From NCBI GenBank assembly GCA_003117195.1, contig BDSI01000005.1, forward strand, positions 914,857 to 978,856: a stretch of 64,000 nucleotides of DNA, given 5' to 3'. The notes beneath the pieces were generated by a model. It was given only the letters and a program-made list of their open reading frames with translations. It had not been told where the DNA came from and did not search any database. Position numbers and translations under genes: made by a program. How positions within the stretch are numbered: position 1 is the first letter of the stretch; each line of letters opens with the position of its first letter. Shown here in pieces: positions 34,401 to 46,408 of this stretch. Source of the DNA: Eudorina sp. 2006-703-Eu-15 (Eukaryota > Chlorophyta > Chlorophyceae > Chlamydomonadales > Volvocaceae).

Positions 34401-37400
34401 CTGGGGGGCATCGAGACGCGGGGACACGGCCCAGACACAAGGGCCCCGAAAACAACTCGACATGTCAACGTGACCTGCCTGGAGACGGCCATGGGTGCAT
34501 AAAGCATAATAAATAAGATGAGGGAGCGGCCAAAGGCAACCAAGGTCCGTTGACGCGCCTACGCCGCTGCGGTGCGATGCGCAGGAAGGTGCCGTGTTCG
34601 TTCTGACTCTGGACCGGTGCCCTCTGGCCCTCCGTTGGTGGCTCCTTGCTGTGGATTAGGGTTGGGGGTTTAGGTTCCAGGGGGTTGTATATACCCCTCC
34701 GTGTGCACGCCTCCTGCAGTGCTGCCACCTCAACCACCACCTAGGAAATCAACCAACCAAACAACCAACCAAACAACCAACCAACCAACAACCGCGCACC
34801 TGTGTGGGAATCTCATTCCTGAAGTCAGCCAGGATGACGTGCTTGGCAGTCAGGCTGACGCCGTTGCCGATGCGGACCTGCGGTACGCAAAACCGGGAGC
34901 GCGCGCGCGCGCGGGCGCGGGCGTGAGCATTCGGAACAGTGACGGAGCGGCGGTCCGTGACGGCCTGGAGCCTCGGCGCGGGCGCGGGCGCGGGCGCGGG
35001 AGAGGGGCCGCTGCGGTTTGCGCAGACAGGGGCACCACCGCGGGGCTGTGAACAGGGGCCCGCGCGAGTGATAAATAAGAAACCGGACCCGGAAAGAAGT
35101 GAAGGAATCGTGCCCGGAAAAAAGAAGAAACCAGGCCCCGGAAACAGAAGCAACCAAGGCCCAGAAATATACCCGGTATTCAGACAGGTCGCGCGGGCCC
35201 GACGCGCAATGAGACCGGCAGCACCGGCCCCCGGTAACGAGCGACTGCGCCGCACCGCCCCGAGTCCTTCCCTGTTCCACCGCCTCGCGCCGGGGGTCAT
35301 CGTTGCGTTGTGCCGTGTCATACAGTGCCGTACCTTGTCGTGCACGAACCCCAGGTTCACCAGCGGCCAGGCGCCACCAAGACTCTGGCTGCCCGCAATC
35401 GTCAGGTTGCGGCTAAACAGCGCCGGCTCCGCGCCGTCCGCGCCCCCCAGCAGCCCGCTCCAGTCCGCCTCCTGCATCCAGATGTCCCGCTCCACCCAAA
35501 TGCTCGTCACCAACGGCACCGCCGCAAACGCGATCGCCAGGTCTCGCCCGCTGTGCACCGACATCTGGCCGTCGGCGCCCTGCGGCAACCGCCAAGGCAT
35601 CCTCGCCGTGTCGTTCTGCAGGATGGACTGCGCGCAGCTGTACGGATCCCGCAACCGCTTCAGGCACTCCCCCGTGATCGTTCGAGCGCACATGTACGTC
35701 ACGTTGATGAGTACGACATCGTAATTGTTGGGTACGGTAGCGGGCGTGATGGCGATGTCGGCGCCGGGAACGGCCAAGTCGATGAACACGCCGCGATCGG
35801 CCCAGCAGCGCGAGGGCAGGCGGGGCTGCAGGGCCAGGCCGGCACTGGGGGGGTAGAGCGTGGGCGTGGCGACGGCGGTGGTGACGTTGATGCAGCCGTC
35901 CTGCGGCAAGCCCAGCATGAAGGCTTGGCGCCCCGGGCGCGATGTCGCGCGGGTGCTGCTGTTGATGCCGGCTGCCCAGACGGTCTGGGGAAGACAGACA
36001 CCTGCCGGCGAAGGGGGTGACGTAGACCGTTGGTTGGCAGAGAGAAAGAACGCGATGGCTGGGACGTGGGGAGGCAAGGACGCAAAGGCAGAGCATACAC
36101 ATGGACACCAGCCCGGATGGGGGCTACGGGATATGGGGCATGAAGAGGTAGGTCGGAGAGAGGATTACACGTGCTCGCCAGGAAGGACGACAGGGAGGGC
36201 CATGCCGGGCCGGCCCCGCAGCTCGCGCTCGCCGGCCTGGGAATGATCCCCCCAAGTTCACCACCACCCCAATGCGGCCAGGGATATGGACCCGGACGCG
36301 GCTCTAGTCCCCGCCAGCCAATGGATGAACCGGTCCGCAACCTGCAACAGGCCTTCAAGACGCCTGATTTTCGCCTGAACGCCTCCTATCACGCATGCCG
36401 CCCCCTCCCCTAACTGGGCTTTCTTCTTCCGCTGCACCCACAGGCCGCTGTGACTGTTTTTCTTCAACCCCAGAGCGGCTCACTGTAGGTAACGGCCGTC
36501 TCGTTGTGGAGCAGCACGCCGGGTGGCCCCCCCGGGAGGGTGGGCGCCGCCAAGTCGAAGCCGGGCGCCTGCAACGCAGCGCGCACATCACGGATACCCG
36601 GGCGGGAACCTCTGGAGGCGCACAAGGCCCTTCGGGCGGCAGCTGGTGGGCCAAGACCCAGGACCCGTACCCCGTACCCCGGCCGCCCACCCAAACAAAC
36701 CCCGTGCCTCGCCTCCTTCAGCCTGTCGCACCCAAACCCAAACTCCTTGGGCAGGCCCCCTCTCCTGCACCCACTGCCCTGCTCTGCCTGCCTCCCAACG
36801 CACACCCACACCTGAGTGAGCAGGTCGCTCCGGAAGTCGGAGACCACCACGTGGCGCACGGTGAGGGTGACGCCCCTGCCGATGCGGGTCTGCGGCAGAG
36901 GGCAGCAGGCCGGGTTAGGTGGAGAGGGAGAGGAGGGAGGGGCAGGGTGGCGGGCCTCCAGGGGTGACCCGTGAGATCACGTCGTCGTGGGGGTGTTCTG
37001 CGGAAGGCAGGGCAGGCGTGCGTGGCTGTGCGGCGGGCGCGGCAGCGCCCCAACGGATGCGCGCGGGCGTACCAGTGCTTAGTTTGTGGACCTGTGAAGG
37101 AAATGAAAGGCAGAGGAGTCCTTCGTTTTGGCGCCCTGGCGTTTTGGCGCCCTGGCGGACTGGGTGGGTGATGGTTCGGTAGCGCTACAGCTTTGCTTCC
37201 GCAGACAGTTAGTTGCAGACATGCATGCATGACCGTACGACACACGAAGCTGCTCGCACCCAGGTGGCAGTTGCCAGCTGGAAAGATCGGACACCGTGAT
37301 TCAGCCGTGGAGCGTATGCAGAGGGGGCCGGGTGCGCCAGGCTCCTCGGGCGCGGGGGGGCAACAGCCAATCCCTTGGCGGTGGTACAGGGAACCATTCA

Positions 37401-37749
37401 CTGACCCCAAAAGTCGCCCAGGCGCAAGGCAAAGACCGCGAACCTTGCCATGGACGAAGTTCATGTTCAGGAGGGGCCAGGCGGGAAGAGACGGGCTGCC
37501 CAGAATCATAAAGTCTTTGGTCAAGAGCACTGGCTCAGTTCCATTGACGATGCCACGCCAGTCCTCCTCGTCCATCCATATATCCGCAAGCACCAACGCG
37601 ACGTCCAGGTGCGCAGAAGCTGCAAATGCCATGGCCAGCTCCCTTCCACTTCTGACTTCCATAACTGAACCTTTGATATCAATGCTGCTGGCGCCCAGAG
37701 CATACACTAACGCTAACAGCGTCAACAAAAGCCAACACACGTTTTCCAT
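26343..37749 (-). CDS. Receptor-like protein kinase with duplicated ectodomain modules, 1,218 aa, 18 exons
   Basis: Exons: 37444-37749, 36812-36889, 36484-36568, 35334-36001, 34800-34877, 34307-34400, 32737-33438, 32337-32436, 31665-32143, 30410-30939, 29853-29927, 29339-29395, 28835-28897, 28469-28487, 28150-28190, 27747-27757, 27028-27107, 26343-26533. All junction phases agree and the sum is 3,657 nt. Residues 1-20 are a signal peptide (MENVCWLLLTLLALVYALGA). The ectodomain alternates module A (SGRELAMAFAAS; SGRDLAIAFAAV) with Cys-containing module B (LGLPQDGC; MGMPQDGC). A single span (~660-687, ALLLALLAVAVLLMV) ends in RRRK. After a ~240-residue Gly/Ala/Ser linker the kinase domain (~934-1210) shows GKGAFGRVYEG, VAVK (Lys962), HRDLKPGN (Asp1063), DFG (1085-1087), APE (1110-1112) and DIYSFGVLLW. 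It should be an active Ser/Thr (TKL-type) plasma-membrane kinase; the ligand is unknown and I do not recognise modules A and B as a named family. Confidence 0.9.
26754..26844. repeat. CAGA/CAGG tetranucleotide microsatellite
   Basis: About seventeen ACAG units followed by about five CAGG units, located in intron-less DNA between kinase exons 17 and 18 (an intron of the receptor kinase gene). Confidence 0.95.
27747..27757 (-). other. 11-nt micro-exon of the receptor kinase gene
   Basis: On the minus strand CCCCCCACAG precedes GACATATACAG and the donor GTAGGG follows. Joined to the flanking exons it supplies Asp-Ile-Tyr and two bases of Ser, giving THHV-DIYS-FGVLLW, the invariant D-x-[WY]-S-[FL]-G motif of kinase subdomain IX. 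Without it the reading frame breaks and the essential Asp is lost. Confidence 0.82.
28469..28487 (-). other. 19-nt micro-exon of the receptor kinase gene
   Basis: Minus-strand CCTGCCTACATGGCGCCAG is flanked by acceptor TCCCAG and donor GTGGGA. It encodes Pro-Ala-Tyr-Met-Ala-Pro plus the first base of Glu, completing the APE motif together with the next exon (28150-28190). Phases 0 in and 1 out fit both neighbours exactly. Confidence 0.85.
29435..29525. repeat. GGGGTCGATA-like decanucleotide repeat
   Basis: About nine imperfect copies of a 10-bp unit (GGGGTCGATA / GGGGTGGATC) in a kinase-gene intron, immediately upstream (in transcript sense) of exon 29339-29395. Confidence 0.85.
31411..31457. 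repeat. ACACAT hexanucleotide microsatellite
   Basis: Roughly eight units of ACACAT in the intron between exons 31665-32143 and 30410-30939 of the receptor kinase gene; source of a spurious Tyr-Val ORF on the minus strand. Confidence 0.93.
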
Positions 37750-39518
37750 TCTGCGAGGTCAGATAACTGTTAGTTTACCCGTTTCGCTTTCTTGTGCATA
37801 GTAAGAGCTGCTAGAAAGCATCATGTAGTACATAACTACAGACTCAAGTGGACAAAACAGATGAAACATACTGCGTAGCGATAACCCATAATAACCTCTA
37901 ACAAAAAGCTCAATTGATAAACAAATTCAGCGGGCAATGTGTGACCCTCGACTCAGCGAAGACGTATCCCGTACTGATTGAGGTAAATCGTAAAACATTG
38001 GATGTGCAAGTTATCCACTGGACACAATTATGGTTTGGAAGCTCGTGGCATTCTGTCTTATGATAATTGTTTTCGCCGGAATGGATGTAAAACCTCAGAT
38101 GACAGAGCCACATCTAGTTGCGAGCTCCGGTTGACCGTTCTAAAATGAAAGGTTCAACTTTCGGTATGTGTTATTCGGTTCATGCTTTCGCAACCCATGG
38201 AGGTAGGGAACCAACCGCTCTACGAACACCATCTCGTTCTTGCAGTAAAGGTTCGGGCGAACCTTTGAAACAGAACGCGTTCGTAAGTTGCTGATACACC
38301 GTTACAACGCCTGACACACCCGAAACATGCGGCGGGCCTGAACGTTTGGTTGGGATTCCCAGGGGTTCCCAGCGGCCCCTCCAGATACCCTCCCTCATGA
38401 AACAGGATATCACATTGTAGCACTATCGATACTCCCCTGCTGGACCAACCTGCCGACGAGGACGGCGCAGGCACGCACGTGCTTTAAGCGTTTTGTGTGG
38501 AGACAGGGCAAGACCAGAAGGGCGGCCCTTGCTCGCCCTGGGCCCGCTAGGCCACTACCGCCTTCCCGTGCCACCTAACCCCTCACAAGCACCTGGTACA
38601 TTCCGAATAAACGTTACATAGTGGACCCGGGTCCCTGCATCTGCCGCATCCGACACAACGGGTCCAGTCACCGAGTGTCCGAGTGTCCGAGTGTCCGAGA
38701 GAGAAAGAGCATCAGGGTTCAGGGAGCATCGCATGTTGGTTGGGGCTCCTTTCATACTGGTCCATGGCGTCTCCGCGTTTCCTTGCTGGCACGAATACAC
38801 CGGGTCTCCAGCGTTCGCACGGGGGTCAGAGCGAGGACAGCCGCCTCACCTCATGTCCTTGTTTTGAGTGTTGGCCTGGCTGTGAAAGTGTGAATGGCGG
38901 CGCCGCCGACCGCCTGTCGACCGCCTGTCCGCGCATCCGCTTCAAAACCCTAGAGCATCCAAGCCACTTCAGTGAGGCGCATCACCGCCATAGGACGGAT
39001 CTGAGGACGTCCGCTTGGCCGGCCATGGGCTGCTTGTAACATGAGTCAGAGGTGCCGCCAGCGGCGACTGGGCGGATGGCCGGCCAGCAAGAATTGGTGA
39101 AGGCATCGGGTATGTACTACAGCGCAATTTGAGCACGGTCTGAGCACCGGTGCAACGCTAGCCGCCACGTGGGTTGTGAACACACACACGCCCGAGCAGG
39201 CCCGAGCAGGAAAAACACCGCACGGCCGCACAGCCCTTTCCGCGGCCGCCGCAGCGCGTACATCCTCCTGCTCTCCCTCGGCCATCCAAGCCGTACACGG
39301 CCACCTGCCACCCAACCCATCAGCCAGCGCAGCGCTTCGCTATGGCCCCCTCGTGCACGATCTCCTACCTGACCGAACCTGCTGCTCGACAGCTTCACAG
39401 AGTTTACACGAGGCCTCCTGGACAACCCAAGGGTTTGCGATGGTTGGGCAGCCATAACACTGCGGGGCGACAGGTATACCACACCGGTATACCGTAGAAA
39501 GCCTGTAGATGCGGCGTT
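37750..39518. other. Intergenic region between receptor kinase and dehydrogenase genes
   Basis: Both flanking genes are minus. The 37750-38150 part is AT-rich and should contain the kinase promoter and 5' UTR. At 39404-39408 TTACA (TGTAA on the minus strand) lies 111 nt past the dehydrogenase stop and is a good candidate poly(A) signal. No ORF in between shows coding character. Confidence 0.5.
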
Positions 39519-40677
39519 CTAGTGCAGGGCGCGTTTCCTATCACCTCGGCGAACGCTCTCTGCCAGCTTCGCCAAACCGCACTTTTGCCAGATGATCCAC
39601 TCCGCCAGCCAGCCGGGAAGCCAATGCGCCAGGATACCCAGCACTATGTACTGCCCTCCGCCGTACACTACCGTTGGCGGCCGCGGCCGCAGCGCGGCGT
39701 CCACGATGCGAGCCGCGATGCGCTCCGGCGACCAGGCGTCTGGCCGGGTCGTACCGTTCGCCTGTTGCAGTACAATGTCCCGCACCGGCCCATAGTTGCC
39801 CGCGTTCCAGTCCGCCTCGCCGGCGATAATGCCATTCTTGACAATGGGTGTACGGCACCACGTGGGCGCGACGTACACTACCGCTATGCCGTACGCCGCA
39901 AGCTCGAGACGCAGTGAGCGCGTGAGGGACTCGGTGGCTGCCTTGCTGGTGTTGTACGGCGCGCTGAAGGGCGGGTGTCCCCTTGACGCCATGGAGCCGA
40001 TGTTGACGATCACTCCTCGCCGGCGACGGATCATGTCCGGACCCGCGGCCTTGCAAACCGCCCACGTGCCCCAAAAGTTGACCTGCCGGTCGTACGGTTG
40101 TACGAGTGTACCGACATGCAGACTTTCAGAGAGATGCGTACTGCAGGGAATGCAGGGCCATCATCGAACCGCCCGACAGGCAAACGATTCCAAAGCCCGC
40201 AGTCATGTTACGCCCTAGCACTGCCCGACAGGGGGCGTCCAGGTGTCGAAGAAGCACAGCCACACCACATACCGTACACGTTCGTACTTTCGTAGGTAGG
40301 GTTACGCCCTTCGTCCGCCGACTCACCTCGTGGACCCTACGGGCCACTGCTAGGTCGAGCTCCAGGGAGGGGCCCAGGGCGCCTATCCCCGCATTGTTTA
40401 CGAGCACGTCGATGCCCCCTGCCTCCGAAACCACCTGATTGATCACGTTGCGTACTTGGAGCTCGTTGGTGACGTCCATGACGAGGGTCCTGATTTGCTC
40501 AGGAGCGTAGGCGCGGAGTTCCGCCATGGAATCCAACGACAGACCCGTTGCGTAGACGAGCAGGCCCCTTGAGGCCAGGGTTCGGCAGAGCGCTTGGCCT
40601 ATACCGCCCTCGGAGTCGCACCCTGTGACTAGAGCAACTAGAGCTATTTTGCGCTGGGGAGGAGATTCCTGCGCCAT
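39519..40677 (-). CDS. Short-chain dehydrogenase/reductase, 1-acyl-DHAP reductase (AYR1)-like, 304 aa
   Basis: Two exons, 40327-40677 and 39519-40082, join in phase 0 (VHE-VNFWGTW). Start chosen at ATG 40677; the frame extends a few codons upstream but only from a non-ATG codon. It is a classical SDR: nucleotide-binding TGCDSEGGIG (~18-27), NNAG in DVLVNNAGIGALGPS, and catalytic Ser147 (NIGSMAS), Tyr160 and Lys164 (YNTSK). The TGC-SEGGIG form of the glycine motif and overall pattern resemble NADPH-dependent 1-acyldihydroxyacetone-phosphate reductases, which act on the ER or lipid droplets in glycerolipid synthesis; this is inference from motif style. A hydrophobic Trp-rich stretch near the C terminus (VLGILAHWLPGWLAEWIIW) fits membrane or droplet association. 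All key residues are present, so it is probably active. Confidence 0.9.
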
Positions 40678-41002
40678 CTCAAACTGTCGTTGGTTGTTCA
40701 CTAACGCTGTGCGCCTTAAAAATTAAAATGTGATAATAGTCCTCGTCGATGATGATATTGTGCAAATGTAGTACCGTATGCATAAGTCGAACGGGTTCAA
40801 AGCCCGACTTAATCCGGTTATGGCGGTTGATGGAGTACCGTACATCATCTGATGAAACATGAATCATTAGTTACTTGTCTACTGGAACGCCAACGACCTC
40901 GAAAATATTCACTTACAATATCATCTTACCAGAAATATGGACCTCGTGGCCTGCTAGTTAGAGCCAGATGGAAATCATTTAAGAAACATTTTCCTAATAG
41001 AA

Positions 41003-41383
41003 ATGAGCGCCATTGATGTATGTCATAATCATGGAGTGTTTGGGAAATGGCCATCACAGACACCTCTCGCGACCCTTAGGCTATCGCCGGTTGCCACGCA
41101 CACTGGCCGACGCAAACTTCCAACGGGCGTTCCCCGGGCAGAATCCAAAGCAAATCTAGGCCCAACTTATTCATCACAATCGCCTAATTTCATTCTATCG
41201 CGGCAGCGACAGCAGCGGGAGCAACGGTCCGAGGAACCCTCGCTCGTCTGGGACGATATCTACCAGGGGCGAATGCCGCTGGTGGGATTCGAGCCGGTTG
41301 TGGCGCGACTGCCGGACCCCCTGGCTGAGTCGTTGCTACTCCACACGTTCGTGGCGTTGGGCAGCAGCCAGAGACCTGATCAG
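41003..41383 (+). CDS. Possible first exon of an unrecognised gene
   Basis: An ATG-initiated open stretch of 127 codons ends at CAG before a possible donor GTGGGG. The last third (SLVWDDIYQGRMPLVGFEPV) has better coding character than the first. I do not recognise a domain. Further plus-strand coding-like sequence follows at about 41460-41747 (contains EHAFGLGKAAADDECTRVL), and exons at 42646 and 43143 may belong to the same gene, but the junctions between could not be established. Confidence 0.3.
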
Positions 41384-42645
41384 GTGGGGCTTGTCCATAG
41401 TTTTCTGGGTCCACGCATCGCCTCCCTCTGCAGCCTGCCGTGCGGAAACGCACGAGGGCCCCGCACGTTATGCCGATGCCCTCTGCCTCACGAAGGTGAC
41501 GCACCTTGAACCCCCAGCCAACGAGCATGCCTTTGGCCTCGGCAAGGCCGCAGCTGACGATGAATGCACCAGGGTCCTGAAGGCCCCAGCCAACAACTCC
41601 AGGGTGACAGCCGGTTCCTTCTCCTTCACAACGATTGCCGCTGCCGATGTCCTCCGCGCAGTGCATGGTCCTGGATTTCTTGCCGGAACGACCCACGGAT
41701 CCAGCGACGGCTCTGACCCTGATCTCAGGCGGCAGCGTCCCGGGTAATTGCCATCGGCCGCGATGAATCACCGTACCTTGCTAGACGTATGGGGTTATGG
41801 GGTTTTGCTGCTGTCCTGGAGGCTGTGCAGGGTTTGTATGGACGAAGTCTGACTTATGAGCCATATACCTAGCAACCTGTTGGTGGGCAGCGGATGTGCT
41901 ATCGGTAACATTTTTGGGTGATAAGCTTCAGACCTGCCCCGGATGTCCGAGGATTCCTAAGGGGTCCTGTTTTCTTGAAGTATGCGCCTGCTGCTGGATG
42001 GACGTGCGGACGCAGCTTTGAGGCCAGTTATGGTTTCCTTTATCAATGTAGACATGATCTTTGTACATCTTGTGTGTCATCGTCTTGCTCTCTCTCGATG
42101 TGCTGCTTAAATCAACTAAACCTCGCTCGTTTTCCCACATCACTCCACATCCGGCGCGCCAGGGCGGACTCGGGTACGGCGCCTGAGCGGTTGGATCCGC
42201 GGTGCATCAATCCGTACAAGGTACGGCAGCTAAAGATGTCGCGGTAGCATGCGGCGTCGGCGCGTTCGCTAGTCTTCAGCGGTCTCTTCAGTTGGCCGCA
42301 CACCGCACGCTCGGCGGCCCCTCGCCCGTGACTGCTGCTGATGTCTCACTCATGATGTCATGAATCTCTAGGCAAGTTACTAAGCCGCAGCGAGGACAGG
42401 CAGCCCTAACACCCATGTCGCCAGGCAGCCCTAGTGTTCACTGGGCAGGTAGGAGGTCTATGTGTTGAGGCAGGGGTGCGTAAAGCATCACTGCATCAGT
42501 ACGGCAAACCGGCAAACCCTCTCGCATCATCCACGCAGGGTTTGGTTGGTTCATCCTGCGGGCACGCAAGTATGCAAACGTTGGGTAGCGCTTAATCATT
42601 ATCTCCGTGGCATGCATGTGCGGTCGTCCACGCCCCCTGCTGCAG

Positions 42646-43275
42646 GCTGGTGTCCAGCCTCAAGCAGCAGCCCTTGAGCGACGTGGAGGCCCAAGCTGTT
42701 GTGGACGTGTTTAACAGGTAACCTAGCAAAGTGATGTGTCGACTGTCGAGAGGAGTTGGGTTCAATAATAACCTGTTCCATAATAACATGGACGCTGCAC
42801 CCGCAGGTAGTCATACTGCATCGAAACTCCTACTTGATGCATTTTTGTATCACTCGCTGGCTGTTAGTTGCCTAGTGTGTGCATGCCTGGCACGGAAGGT
42901 AGGCAGCCCTACCTGCCTACTAGCTACTACCCTACTTGCCCGCCGCGGCATTCTGCTGGCTGGGCAGGTAGATCCAAGCACCATGACGCTGCTGCATGTC
43001 CGTCCAGAATTCTTTTCGTAAGGCAGCAGCAGCGTACATGTGTCATGGCCCCGTGCGTGGTGCCTGTTGCGTAACGTACCGGTATGCTAACACCTGTGAA
43101 GCGAGGATGGACCCCTTGCCGAACCATGCACATCTATCGCAGTCGCTGGGACTCGGAGCTGCGGCTGCTGCGTAATGACTGCCGGCACTACGTGGAGGCG
43201 CTACTTGCCCACCTGTCCGCTGGCTGTCCACAGGGTGCGGTGCATCGTGATGAAGGGGGGCAGCAGAGCAGCTAG
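42646..43275 (+). CDS. Possible last two exons of an unrecognised gene
   Basis: Exon 42646-42717 (acceptor GCTGCAG, donor GTAACC) encodes LVSSLKQQPLSDVEAQAVVD and continues VFN; exon 43143-43275 (acceptor TATCGCAG) encodes RWDSELRLLRNDCRHYVEAL and ends at TAG 43273-43275. Phases match (2 out, 1 base in). The predicted peptide is helical and charged; no family recognised. Upstream exons are not identified and might include the open stretch at 41003-41383. Confidence 0.35.
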
Positions 43276-46200
43276 CGGCGGGTTGCAGCACCGAGGGGCT
43301 CGATCGCTTGGTGCTTGTTGTGACGGTAGCGCGCTCGACGGACGGACAGGACGTGGAACGAAACTACCGGTAGGCGGCAGATGAATGGGTGACGGCGCAT
43401 GGAGGGTTGGATGGACCGGACCGCAGGGCGGAAGTTGCTATCTGCGACTTTTATTTAAAGTACATGAACATAACGGCTTCTCAGAAACAACAGGATAACG
43501 TCGTACTGCGATGAGAGAGCAAACATCCTTCCAACATTCGCGGGTCCCTGATGCAGAGGATGCAGGCAAATGGCCATGCCGAGGACAGAAGCCAGGTGTA
43601 CTGGCAAGGCCGGTGGACCAGCCCACCACCACACACGGCCCTGGCCGGCCCTGAAGCGCGCCCATGACCTGCTCACCCGCCCGCGGCCACGGACGTTGGA
43701 AGCATGACTCTCAGTGAACGAAATGTTCTATTAGTTTGATTCTAAAACCGGTTCTGTTAAACGGATTTTAGAGGCGATGTGGTTTGTTTAACAGGTGCTT
43801 GGCGGTTGGTGGAGATGAGGCTGCACCTTGTAACGGTTGAAGATGTTGCGCTCGAGCACACAGATTATCGGCATACCAGTATTTATTGGTCACTGTACTC
43901 GAGCACACGGGTTTACCAGTGCGCTTCCTGGCAGCTCGCCATCATTAGTGGTGCGCATACTGTAATATTTCGAACATTGTCATAAAATTCAAATGTCGCT
44001 GTAATGGAAGGTATCCATTCGCTTGATCCTGCTTGGTCAACGGCTTGATCAACGCGACGGCGCTCTGGAGGGTTGGTGCTTCGCTCCGTCGAGAATACGG
44101 TCGGTGTAACGCGATTGCAAAAAGATCGACTCATTCAGTTTGCTTTCGATGTGTGTTACACACGCTAATGTTAAGATGTCGAATCAATCCGTTTACTTGG
44201 ACGATGACGGCGAGAAGGCCAACGACAATAACGTAACACGTACGGTGCAAAAACAAGTCAACGACGCGTCGTTGAGGAGGGCGTGCCCTTGATAGAGGCA
44301 GAAATGCAGCGGGGTTGTTCTGTAAAGTGAATGCTTAGATGTGGTGATGTGGCGCCGAGGTGGTTCAGTACGGCGGGACAGGCGAGGCAGACCTTACAAA
44401 AAGAGTCGGAGAATCAATATTCTCGCACAAGCAGGGCAGTTCTTGCGGCCGTCAAGGAGGTGTCTCCTTATTGCAATGCCTTGTCAATCCGCTTGTCGGT
44501 ATTAGTGGTACAATTGCACCTGCGCACGCGAAGGGTAACAAAGTCGTTTCGAGGCGAGACACCGTTCCCGTGCTAGTGTCTAACTCGGCTGCATCGCGCC
44601 TTGCACTCTACAAGCAAGTGGCGTCAGCACGACTGCACATGCTGATAGTCACTGCGGAACGCCATAGCATTCACGAACCTTTGCGATGCCAGTAGTCAAG
44701 GCCACACACAGGGGCCCAACACGCAATATCTTTAACATTTCACCTAAATCTTCGCCGGCGAATGCTTCAAATGTTTGTTTCTCATAACATCTGGGCGGGA
44801 CAGTGTCTGACTATAAGCACCGCGGCACTGTACGGGCATCAGAATACAGAAAGGCACCCACAAGCGGCCGGGCCTGTACTGGTCTCCCGTGCAGGCTCTG
44901 ACGATCGCACAATGAACGTCCACGTCGCTAAAACACAATTATCATTGCAAGCGTCACAGCACCTGCATTGCCTCCTCACGTGTCAGCCGTATTTGCAGAT
45001 GTCCTCTACACTTTTTGCAGAATACACCATTACCCCGCTAGCCTATTTGTGGACCTCTGGAACTTAAAGTTCGGCGGAACATGCGTCCGCTGTTGTCAAC
45101 TTGACGACGCGATGTACCCGGTTTTTCCAACGGAACAAGTAGGGGGTCGGCTTCCTTGAAGCCGGAAAAAGGGCGGGGCCCCCTACAATCCGTACAGGCC
45201 GCTTGCTTTAGAAGGAAAACTCTATTACCGCGCAACAGTGTGAGAAAGTGAAAGGTTGACATTGGGGGTGTCGTTGATGTTGAAGGGGGATCGGCGTGCA
45301 TAGATTCACCAAGCCCAAACACGTCGGCAGCCCCGAAACCATCCTGCAGTACGCGCCGCCGGCGACGGCGGTCACCGTATCGGCACTATGGTAACGATAG
45401 TCGCCTCTGCACTACCACATCCGTCTGTCAAGCAGATGATCACAAAGCAAGCTTGAAGCATCCTTGTTTTGCCGTGAAACTGTAGTTGTTTTGGTCCGTC
45501 GGCAGGCATGCAACCCTTCAGTTGCACGCTCGCAGCAGACGTGAACCTCTAAAGTTTGCTATCAATAGTTACATAGCAAATGTAAGGCAAAAACAGGGTG
45601 CGAAAAAGCCGCGGTGAGACCCGGACTTTGGGCCATCGGAACTGGAGAACTCGTTGGCACTCGGTACGCTATCCCTTTGCATCTTGAAACTTTGATTCAA
45701 TACATATTGTTGATTTGTATTCATCTGGCAAGACAGAAAGGCAAATCTTGATGTTGGTGGTATCTTGATGTTCAAACATCAGAACACTATCGAAGTTCAA
45801 TTTAGCACGCGCCGCCCATTCCTAATCCAAGTATTCATCACGCGGCACCTGTTGCAACAAACATGAGCGCGAGAGGCGTTGGGTGGATGTTGACTCGGGT
45901 CCATGGAGACCGCGGAGCTTTACTTTGACCGTTTGTGCGCAAAGAATTTTTTTCAGCCAAACCAAAGTTACCTTGCAATAGAGGACAATTAATATGACAA
46001 ACATAGCGAATTAGTTTAGCGGATAATGAACGTTTTGCCGTTACCGGACGGACCACGGACACACGGACACACGGACACAGGGACACACGGACACACGGAC
46101 GGACACACGGACATGGGCAATCCTAGGGGGCGGGGCCCCCCGAACGCGCTTCGCGCTGGGGCCCCGCCCAAAAATGGCTTTTCGCATGAAATAGGGTGAA

Positions 46201-46408
46201 TTAGTGCGGCGGGGAATTAGCGCTAATTTGCACTAATTCGGGCCTGTACGGCGGACCTAATTCACTGTACAGCGCTGAATTCCCGAGTACTGTGCGGTAA
46301 GTAGTAACCGGTCAGTAACAAACTGGTCTGCCTTTCTCTTTCTTGCTTACATTCTAGAGCAATCATTTATTTGCAGTTTGACCATATGCTTGCACAAGCC
46401 GTGAGGAA
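43276..46408. other. AT-richer intergenic stretch with a GC hairpin
   Basis: No supported gene. It contains tandem CGGACACA-like units at about 46048-46110 and, directly after, a strong GC hairpin at about 46117-46163 (GGGCGGGGCCCC paired with GGGGCCCCGCCC around an AACGCGCTTCGCG centre). A sister motif GGGCGGGGCCCCCTA occurs at about 45169-45183. A near-palindrome (GAATTAGCGCTAATT) lies near 46215. These may be ends or debris of transposons. Confidence 0.5.

Noticed and set aside
35984..35984. Acceptor CCCCAG for receptor kinase exon 4 at 35984
   Set aside because: It would need an extra bridging exon. The acceptor CGGCAG at 36001 gives matching phase and aligns VCLPQTVW with LCFPLLEW of the second module B.
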